Shown here: piece by piece, positions 7,140 through 12,295 of the stretch
How positions within the stretch are numbered: the stretch's first letter is position 1
Layout of the letters: each line of letters begins with the position of its first letter
From: Thermoplasmata archaeon
GTDB taxonomy: Archaea > Thermoplasmatota > Thermoplasmata > Lutacidiplasmatales > UBA184
Direction: 5' to 3'
DNA: 12,295 nt
NCBI GenBank assembly: GCA_030037875.1
Contig: JASHPV010000027.1
Location: forward strand, 1-12,295
Made by a program: the position numbers and the translations under genes
The notes under the pieces: model-generated
Told to the model about the DNA's origin: nothing
Seen by the model: the letters and a program-made list of their open reading frames with translations, nothing else
Database searches by the model: none

Positions 7140-7779
7140 GCGACTTCTCCCACGCCTCCACGGCAGCGAGGAATGCCCGCATCCGGTCTAGGTCCTTCAC
7201 CCCGGGGGACTTCTCCACTCCGGAGGAAACATCCACGCCCCATGGACCGACAACCGACAGTGCTTCCCCGACGTTCTCGGGATTCAGCCCGCCTCCAAGG
7301 ACCAGCTTCCGTCCTGGAGCCTTCTGAACCAGCGACGCGCAGATCCCCCAATCGGGAGGTTGTCCACTGCCACCGGGCAACGGTCCCCCGGCGGCGTCCA
7401 GATGGACTCGCGGAAACGATTCCGCCGGTGGCAGCTCGGGGATGGGACCTCCGTCGGGCGACGTGGGCACGGCGAGGGAGGGCACGAGATGGTGGATCTC
7501 CAGGAAGTCGAGGCCCTCGGGGATCTTACCGTGGACCTGGATCCGGTCGACTCCCACCTCGTCAAAGATCCGGCGGACGAACTCCACGGAAGGGTCCACG
7601 ACGACGGCCCAGGCCTCCGCTCCCGCGGGAACGTGGCCCACCAACTGAACCGCCTGCTCCACTGAGAGGTTCCGTGGCGAGGCGGGCACGCCGATCACAA
7701 ACCCGACGGCACCTCCCTCGGGTGCGAGAGCGATGGCGGTCGGCTCGGACAGGCCGCAGAACTTCACGAAGGTCTTCAT
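7132..7779 (-). CDS. trpF: Phosphoribosylanthranilate isomerase
   Basis: TrpF catalyses the Amadori rearrangement of phosphoribosylanthranilate to the carboxyphenylamino-deoxyribulose phosphate used by TrpC. The 215-residue single-domain barrel begins MKTFVKFCGL, with the general base C8. The general acid is D128 in HLDAAGG. The phosphate-binding elements LVLGGGLNPENV (159-170) and GVDVSSGVE (181-189) followed by SPGVKD are intact. ATG 7779 lies 4 nt after the trpC stop, and the TAA overlaps the start of trpB by 8 nt, so it sits inside the coupled operon. It is a separate polypeptide, unlike the TrpC-TrpF fusion of E. coli. Confidence 0.95.
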   Translation of the reverse strand: MKTFVKFCGLSEPTAIALAPEGGAVGFVIGVPASPRNLSVEQAVQLVGHVPAGAEAWAVVVDPSVEFVRRIFDEVGVDRIQVHGKIPEGLDFLEIHHLVPSLAVPTSPDGGPIPELPPAESFPRVHLDAAGGPLPGGSGQPPDWGICASLVQKAPGRKLVLGGGLNPENVGEALSVVGPWGVDVSSGVEKSPGVKDLDRMRAFLAAVEAWEKSHA

Positions 7780-7783
7780 GGGT

Positions 7784-8575
7784 CTACCCGGACCGAGGCA
7801 CCCTCAGCGTGCGGAGGAAGGCGACCGGGTCACTCGCCCGAGCGAAACCTGTCCCGACCAAAAGACCGTCGGCTCCCCAGCGGCGGTACCGTTGGGCCTC
7901 GGAGGGAGAGGCGACACCGCTCAAGCCGAGTAGCGGATGATGGCGGCCGGCCGCCCGAAATGTTTCCTCGGTGGCGTCCGGTCGGAGTTGGAGCGTATCG
8001 AGATCCCGGAGGTTGATTCCGTACAGGTCGACCGCGACGTCCTCCGCGACCTCCCATTCGTCCGGGCCGTGAACCTCGAGCAGTACTTCCAGCCCCCGAG
8101 CTCGAGCCGCGAGTGCTAGCTCCGCGAGCGGCCGGTCCAAGAAGCCCCCCGTTTCCAGGCGCGCGATGAGAAGGATGGCGGACGCTCCCGACCGGTAGGC
8201 GGCTTCGACCTGGATCGGGTCGATAACGAAATCCTTGAACAGGACAGGCAAACCGGAGGCGGCGACGAGTTCCGCCACCTCCTGGGGAGAGCCCTCAAAG
8301 GCGGGCGCGGTGGCCAGACACGAGAGACCGTCCGCTCCTCCCGCCACTGCCCACCCGACGAATCGGTCGAGCGGGATCGAAGGAAGCGACGGTTCGGTCG
8401 CTCCGGGAGACTCGTGCTTGCGCTCCACGAGGACTGCCCATCCGTTGGGTGCTCGGACCACGGCCTCTCGGAGACTGGGTGGGCGCCGATGTGAGGATTC
8501 CGGCAGACCCCGCAAGTACGACGGGTTCTCGACCTGGTCTCGCACCCGGGGCAGGAGATCTGCGAGGAAACCCAT
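7784..8575 (-). CDS. trpC: Indole-3-glycerol phosphate synthase
   Basis: TrpC closes the indole ring by decarboxylation and dehydration, giving indole-3-glycerol phosphate for TrpA. Starting at ATG 8575 gives 263 residues beginning MGFLADLLPRV, a normal length. Visible catalytic residues in this numbering are E51 and K53 (VERKHESPGA), K114 (LFKDFVID), E167 (LLEVHG), N188 (GINLRDL) and S219 (GLSGVAS), equivalent to the set described for the Sulfolobus enzyme. An upstream in-frame ATG at 8596 would add seven residues. I prefer 8575 because it lies 2 nt after the trpD stop and behind a purine-rich site. The stop is 4 nt before trpF. Confidence 0.95.
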   Translation of the reverse strand: MGFLADLLPRVRDQVENPSYLRGLPESSHRRPPSLREAVVRAPNGWAVLVERKHESPGATEPSLPSIPLDRFVGWAVAGGADGLSCLATAPAFEGSPQEVAELVAASGLPVLFKDFVIDPIQVEAAYRSGASAILLIARLETGGFLDRPLAELALAARARGLEVLLEVHGPDEWEVAEDVAVDLYGINLRDLDTLQLRPDATEETFRAAGRHHPLLGLSGVASPSEAQRYRRWGADGLLVGTGFARASDPVAFLRTLRVPRSG

Positions 8576-8577
8576 CC

Positions 8578-9624
8578 TCAGCCCCCCTCGGTCCATCGAC
8601 GTTCACCGGCAAGGGCCTGCAGAGCCCGGAGAAGTCCTTCCGCGCGACCCGAATCCAGGGCTTCTTGCGCCCGCTGCACGCCGTCACGGAGGTTGGGGGC
8701 TCGGCCCGAAATCCAGAGTGCCGCTCCGCTCGTCAGAAGAATGCTGCCCCTCCGCGCCCCCCCTCCTCCCGCCAGTAGCCGGCTCGCCTCTTCGGCGGCG
8801 GCCGACGCCGGAAGGGGTGCCCACGAACCCCGCCGGTCCTGCGGCTCGAGGTAGTCGGCGGCGCGCACCGTGCGGCGGGTTCTCCGACCGCCGGTCCAGA
8901 GCACGCAGTGCGAAGTCCCCGAAGGAGAGAATTCGTCCGTATCGTTGTCGCCGGTAACCGCAAGGCCGGCTCGTACCCCCAGGTTGGGAAGGATTCCGGC
9001 GACCCGCTCGGCCACGGCCAGCTCCGGGCATCCTACTACCTGGAACGGCACGTTCGCGGGGTTGGTGAGAGGGCCGAGCTGGTTGAAGATCGTGGGGATG
9101 CCGAGCCCCCGACGTACAGCGGCCACCGCGCTCGTAGCGGTGTGGTACAGCGGGGCGTGCAGGAATGCGAGCCCGTACCGCCGATAGCTCTCCCGCGCGA
9201 AGTCGGAGGAGGTCGCGACCGGAAGGCCGAGCGCCTCGAGGAGGTCACTCGACCCTGCGTAGCCCCGCACACTGCCGCGCGCGCTCCGGTTTCCATGTTT
9301 CGCTACCGGAACTCCCGCGGCCCGGACCACGAAGGCGCTCACGGTCCCGACGTTGAACGATGGCATTCTCGCTCCCCCGGACCCACAGAGGTCAACCGCG
9401 CCGTCGGCACGCGGGCCCGGGAAGGCATTCGACCGGCGCCGAAGCTCTCGCGCGAAGGCTTGGACCTCGGCGGGCGTTTCTCCCTTGGTTCGGATCGCCA
9501 CGAGGAAAGCGGCCCTCTCCAGGTCGTCCGTGGTGGGGTCGACGAGCCGGCCAACGAGTGCGCGGACTTGACCGGGGGTCAGGTCCCTCCGGGCAAACAG
9601 CCGGTCTAGAATCTTCGATGTCAC
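8578..9624 (-). CDS. trpD: Anthranilate phosphoribosyltransferase
   Basis: TrpD transfers phosphoribose from PRPP to anthranilate. The 348 residues show the helical N-terminal domain (ERAAFLVAIRTKGETPAEV, about 36-54) and the PRPP domain: FNVGT at 90-94, VAKHGNR at 107-113, SSDLLEALG at 125-133, the anthranilate-site arginine in AAVRRGLG (168-175), FNQLGPLTNP at 180-189 and the Mg-binding D230-E231. The usual GTGGD loop reads GSGGA (81-85), NVST reads NVGT, and the loop after KHGNR is about four residues longer than I expect. The GTG at 9624 overlaps the trpG TGA by 4 nt and has GAGGT upstream. The frame remains open back to 10257, but that part is shadow of trpG. TrpD is most likely; a TrpD2-like relative is possible given the altered loop. 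Confidence 0.9.
   Translation of the reverse strand: MTSKILDRLFARRDLTPGQVRALVGRLVDPTTDDLERAAFLVAIRTKGETPAEVQAFARELRRRSNAFPGPRADGAVDLCGSGGARMPSFNVGTVSAFVVRAAGVPVAKHGNRSARGSVRGYAGSSDLLEALGLPVATSSDFARESYRRYGLAFLHAPLYHTATSAVAAVRRGLGIPTIFNQLGPLTNPANVPFQVVGCPELAVAERVAGILPNLGVRAGLAVTGDNDTDEFSPSGTSHCVLWTGGRRTRRTVRAADYLEPQDRRGSWAPLPASAAAEEASRLLAGGGGARRGSILLTSGAALWISGRAPNLRDGVQRAQEALDSGRAEGLLRALQALAGERRWTEGG
8582..8589 (-). promoter_or_regulatory. Ribosome binding site favouring trpC start at 8575
   Basis: GAGGGGGG on the minus strand lies about 6-10 nt before ATG 8575, in the last codons of trpD. The alternative ATG 8596 is upstream of this tract and would place it inside the gene. Confidence 0.4.
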
Positions 9625-10202
9625 CGTCGGACCTCGTCGAGAAAGTTGCGAAGGATCTGGGGCCCCTCGCGGGTCAGGTAGGACTCCGGGTGGAACTGGA
9701 CTCCATGTACCGGGTCGGTGCGATGGTCGAGGGCCATGATGGTATGGCGCCGAGTACGCGCCGTCACAAGGAGGTCGCTCGGAAGCGCCTGCCGTTTCAC
9801 AACGAGGGAGTGGTACCTCGCGCCCCGGAACCTCACCGGAACGTGACGGAAGAGAGGCACATCGGCATGCTCGATTTCGACGGTGGCTCCGTGGACCGGC
9901 GATTCTGCCCGGCCAACGTGACCGCCATAGAACTCGCCGATCAGCTGGTGACCGAGACAGACCCCGAGGAACGGACGCTCCTTTCGCCACTCCCCGAGGA
10001 GTCTCCGAGCGTGCCCCGTGACCCTGTGATCTCGAGGGTGACCCGGACCTGGGGATAGCACGACGGCGTCGGGGTCCCACCCGACTGAGCGGCGGACAGG
10101 TTCGTTGTATCGCACGCACTTGACGGAGGCGCCTTGCATCCGGAGGTTCTGGTACAGGTTGTAGACGAACGAGTCCTCGTGATCGATCAGAAGGACCTTC
10201 AC
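9621..10202 (-). CDS. trpG: Anthranilate synthase glutamine amidotransferase subunit
   Basis: TrpG hydrolyses glutamine and passes ammonia to TrpE. The 193-residue class I amidotransferase has the oxyanion loop SPGPGHP (50-56), the nucleophile C82 in GVCLGHQ, and the His-Glu pair H171 and E173 in GVQFHPESYLT. The start MKVLLIDHEDSFVYNL is typical. Translation begins at GTG 10202, which overlaps the trpE TGA by 4 nt, with GGGGAG about 6 nt upstream. It lies directly after trpE and before trpD as a separate subunit, not fused to either. PabA is the main alternative, but its place inside the trp operon favours TrpG. Confidence 0.95.
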   Translation of the reverse strand: MKVLLIDHEDSFVYNLYQNLRMQGASVKCVRYNEPVRRSVGWDPDAVVLSPGPGHPRDHRVTGHARRLLGEWRKERPFLGVCLGHQLIGEFYGGHVGRAESPVHGATVEIEHADVPLFRHVPVRFRGARYHSLVVKRQALPSDLLVTARTRRHTIMALDHRTDPVHGVQFHPESYLTREGPQILRNFLDEVRR

Positions 10203-11395
10203 GATGGGCTCCCCACGAGCGCATTCTCCAGGGCCTCGAGCTTGAGAATGGTCTCACGATATTCTCGTCTCGGTTGCGAGTGCCATACGATCCCGGCCCC
10301 GGCCGCGGTAAACAGCTGTCCGCGCGTACAGAACGCGGTGCGTATCGCGAGGGCCCACGCCGCGTCCCCGTTTCCCTGAATCAGGCCGACCGCGCCCCCG
10401 TACGGGCCGCGCCAGGTCTTTTCCTCCCGACGGATCAGTTCTGTCGCTCGGATCTTCGGGGCCCCGCTGACCGTCCCGGCGGGAAAAGTGGCGGCCAACG
10501 CCTCCCAGGGCCCCACGGAGGGAAGGAGCGTTCCCTCCACGCGACTGACGAGGTGTTCGAGTCGAGCGAATCGCTCGAGGCGTTCCTCCCACACGACGCG
10601 GACGCTGCCCGGCCGTGAAATCCGTCCGAGATCGTTGCGCGCCAAATCGACCAGCATCCGATGTTCGGCGAGCTCCTTCGGGTCCCGATGGAGGACCGTC
10701 CGGCCCGGGGTACGTCGTCGGGGACGTGTGGCGGCAATGGGACTCAGAAAAGCGTGTCCGTTCTGGGTCTCGAGTACGGATTCGGGGCTGGCCCCGAGGA
10801 TCTCACGATCCCCGAATCGAAGGTAGTAGAAGTACGCAAACCGTTCCCGTGCTCGGAGCGCGGTCGCGCGGGCCAGTAGATCGTCGGGCCGGTCCCATGA
10901 CCGTCGATGGCTCAACACGATTTGGAACGCCTCGCCCGCGCCGATCGCCTCCCGGAGGCGACCGACGCTCCGCTCGAAGTTGGGCGCGGGAAGTGTATCG
11001 GTTCGGGGAGCGATCGCCGACTGGTTCGGCAGGCGACCCCGGGGCTCCGTGGAACCCGAAACGCGCCGGCGCCGGAGCTGTTTCACGAGCGCCCACTCTC
11101 CAAGCGGGAACGGGCTACCGGGCGGGGTTCGTTTGAGTAGAGGCTCGAAGAGGCCGGTGGCGTCGAATCCCACGTATCCAACCAGGGCGCGTCGCGGATC
11201 GTTCCTGAGCCGGCGCCGGGTCTCCTCGTCCAGCTCCGAGGCGGTCGAGGCGGGCCGGAGGGGCCAGACCTCCGCAGGGTCCGTGAACGAGGCCGCCCAG
11301 CGACCCGGAAGTCCCGGGGCCGAGCCCCGCTCGAAATACCCGACGCACTCGCCTCCGCTCGAACCGACGAGGAATTCGGACCAGGGATCGGTCAC
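10199..11395 (-). CDS. trpE: Anthranilate synthase component I, short N-terminus
   Basis: TrpE aminates chorismate and eliminates pyruvate to form anthranilate. This 398-residue protein carries the chorismate-enzyme core: FQIVLSHR (157-164), SPIAATRP (218-225), AEHRMLVDLARNDLG (243-257), TFPAGTVSGAPK (303-314) and AGAGIV (365-370). PIAxT, not PIKGT, supports anthranilate synthase over the PabB enzyme. Oddities are PIAGT changed to PIAAT and GIVxDS changed to GIVWHS. The N-terminus is about 20 residues shorter than the Sulfolobus enzyme and begins just before the feedback-inhibition motif LLES, which appears as LVGS (9-12). GTG 11395 is the only plausible start. It overlaps the aspartokinase TGA by 4 nt and has GGAGG 5 nt upstream. 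Confidence 0.93.
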   Translation of the reverse strand: MTDPWSEFLVGSSGGECVGYFERGSAPGLPGRWAASFTDPAEVWPLRPASTASELDEETRRRLRNDPRRALVGYVGFDATGLFEPLLKRTPPGSPFPLGEWALVKQLRRRRVSGSTEPRGRLPNQSAIAPRTDTLPAPNFERSVGRLREAIGAGEAFQIVLSHRRSWDRPDDLLARATALRARERFAYFYYLRFGDREILGASPESVLETQNGHAFLSPIAATRPRRRTPGRTVLHRDPKELAEHRMLVDLARNDLGRISRPGSVRVVWEERLERFARLEHLVSRVEGTLLPSVGPWEALAATFPAGTVSGAPKIRATELIRREEKTWRGPYGGAVGLIQGNGDAAWALAIRTAFCTRGQLFTAAGAGIVWHSQPRREYRETILKLEALENALVGSPS

Positions 11396-12295
11396 GCCGT
11401 CCTCCGCTCCACGAGAGCCCGATGCATCTGGAGCAGGACGCGTTGCGCGGAACGGGCCGGCACCGCGAGCGACACGGACCGTGGGGTGGCGCTGAGGCCC
11501 TCCCCGAGCCGAAGGAGGGAGGGAGGGAGGCGGGACACGTCGCGAAGTACCCCCTCGCCGATGGCCGTCAGCAACCCCACCCGGTGCGGCCCGTCCAGCA
11601 CCATCCGATCCCGGTCAGCCAGCGGCTGGAGTGTCCGACGTCCCTCGGCCGCTTGGGCTGCCTCGAGAACGACGCTCAACAGGGTCGAGGAAGTGAACAG
11701 AGTGACAATGTTGAGACCCGCGCCCGTCAGGCGACGAGAGACTTCGGCCACAACTCCTGGCCTTTGGCGCCCACCCGAGACCCGTATTCGAACCAGACCT
11801 ACAGGCGATAGCAAGGTCAGGGCGCGCATCCCGTCGGGGGTCGACGTCGGTCCGATGACGGTTTTGGCAGGGGGATCGTCGAGCGGCATGACGTGCACCT
11901 CGACCCCAAAATCCCGGGCGGGCTCCACTGTCAGCGGGTGGAGAACCTTCGCACCGAACTGAGCCAGCTCCTCGGCCTCCTCGTACGAAAGTCGGGCGAT
12001 GGGTCGAGCGGCCGGGATCCGTCGAGGGTCACCGGTCAGCACCGAGACGCCACGTTTCACTAGCTCAACCCGGCGGGCCCGTAGGATCGCACCCAGCGCG
12101 GTGGCGGTGTAATCGGACCCTCCCGGTCCGAGGGTAGTGACCCTTCCCTCGAGACTCCGCCCGACAAATCCGGTGACGACAGGGACCCGTCCAGCTCGAA
12201 GCCACCGCCGCAGGGTGCGGTGCACTGACCGCGTCGAGCGGTCGAGGAGAATCTTCGAAGCACCGTACTCGTTGTCGGTGATGACCCCGAGATGG
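11392..12295 (-). CDS. Aspartate kinase, C-terminal part (5' end outside window)
   Basis: The frame is open to the window edge, so 300 C-terminal residues are visible; GTG 12225 is internal. Aspartate kinase phosphorylates aspartate, the entry to aspartate semialdehyde, lysine, threonine and methionine. The kinase domain shows PVVTGFVGRSLEGR (38-51), TTLGPGGSDYTA (53-64), TGDPRRIP (87-94) and FGAKVLHPLTVEPA (113-126). Two ACT-like segments follow (about 155-225 and 230-300; VGLVRIRVSG opens the core of the first, GLNIVTLFTSS lies within it), the usual site for amino-acid feedback. The nucleotide-loop motif normally read as TDVDG appears as KRGVS (80-84). No homoserine dehydrogenase domain follows, so it is monofunctional. 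Its TGA overlaps the trpE start, placing it in the trp operon. The gene could be called lysC or ask, but which aspartokinase type it is cannot be told. Confidence 0.92.
   Translation of the reverse strand, partial: HLGVITDNEYGASKILLDRSTRSVHRTLRRWLRAGRVPVVTGFVGRSLEGRVTTLGPGGSDYTATALGAILRARRVELVKRGVSVLTGDPRRIPAARPIARLSYEEAEELAQFGAKVLHPLTVEPARDFGVEVHVMPLDDPPAKTVIGPTSTPDGMRALTLLSPVGLVRIRVSGGRQRPGVVAEVSRRLTGAGLNIVTLFTSSTLLSVVLEAAQAAEGRRTLQPLADRDRMVLDGPHRVGLLTAIGEGVLRDVSRLPPSLLRLGEGLSATPRSVSLAVPARSAQRVLLQMHRALVERRTA
11401..11405 (-). promoter_or_regulatory. Ribosome binding site for trpE
   Basis: GGAGG on the minus strand lies 5 nt before GTG 11395, within the last codons of the aspartokinase gene. 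It supports this start and therefore the short TrpE N-terminus. Confidence 0.5.
11517..11534 (+). other. G-quadruplex-capable purine tract inside the aspartokinase gene
   Basis: Four GGG runs separated by 1, 1 and 4 bases lie at 11517-11534 on the plus strand, which is the template strand of the aspartokinase gene. The coding strand is a pyrimidine repeat (CTCC units) specifying R-L-P-P-S-L-L-R-L between the ACT segments. The fold fits the standard G3N1-7 rule, but formation in the cell is unknown. Confidence 0.4.

Noticed and set aside
8235..8957. Plus-strand open frame (240 codons) opposite trpC/trpD
   Set aside because: It has no domain signature and lies opposite two secure genes.
9625..10257. 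N-terminal extension of the trpD frame to 559 residues
   Set aside because: The added part is Arg/Ser/Pro-rich, covers all of trpG in another frame, and the TrpD family begins at the GTG at 9624.
10199..11395. TrpE as aminodeoxychorismate synthase (PabB) or isochorismate synthase
   Set aside because: The PIAxT motif lacks the PabB lysine, and the gene sits directly in front of trpG and trpD.

Overview
The window reads as a dense, G+C-rich archaeal chromosome segment, roughly two-thirds G+C by eye. The archaeal assignment rests on a CDP-archaeol synthase (archaeal ether lipids), a tandem-repeat EndA-type tRNA splicing endonuclease, and a DUF2070 membrane protein. The single-chain, duplicated EndA architecture is known from Euryarchaeota such as Archaeoglobus and Thermoplasma. 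An uncultured euryarchaeote, possibly of the Thermoplasmatota, is my best guess, but the phylum is inference.

Left half (1-5168, + strand): the 3' part of a DUF2070 membrane protein, an M20-family metallohydrolase with an enlarged middle region, CarS (CDP-archaeol synthase), PyrE (orotate phosphoribosyltransferase) and EndA. Gaps are 15 nt or less, and pyrE/endA overlap by 4 nt, so this looks like one transcription unit of housekeeping genes (lipid, pyrimidine, tRNA maturation) plus two proteins of unknown role.

Right half (5165-12295, - strand, read right to left): the C-terminal 300 codons of an aspartate kinase, then a complete tryptophan operon in the order trpE, trpG, trpD, trpC, trpF, trpB, trpA. 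Three successive junctions (aspartokinase/trpE, trpE/trpG, trpG/trpD) are 4-nt GTGA overlaps; the later ones are 2-nt or 4-nt gaps or short overlaps, so translation is probably coupled along the operon. Together TrpE/TrpG make anthranilate from chorismate and glutamine, TrpD adds phosphoribose, TrpF isomerises, TrpC closes the indole ring, and TrpA/TrpB release indole and join it to serine. The aspartate kinase at the front may link aspartate semialdehyde supply to aromatic synthesis.

The two transcription units converge so tightly that the stop codons of endA and trpA share the palindrome CTAG, leaving no intergenic terminator. No stretch above 300 bases is free of genes. I see no tRNA, rRNA, CRISPR, IS element or phage gene. 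The promoters of both units lie outside the window. The main oddities are trpA (no ATG/GTG/TTG start that keeps the first barrel strand), altered motifs in TrpD, TrpE and the aspartokinase, the insertion in the M20 enzyme, and the His/Asp-rich DUF2070 domain. No wholly new multi-gene system is evident.
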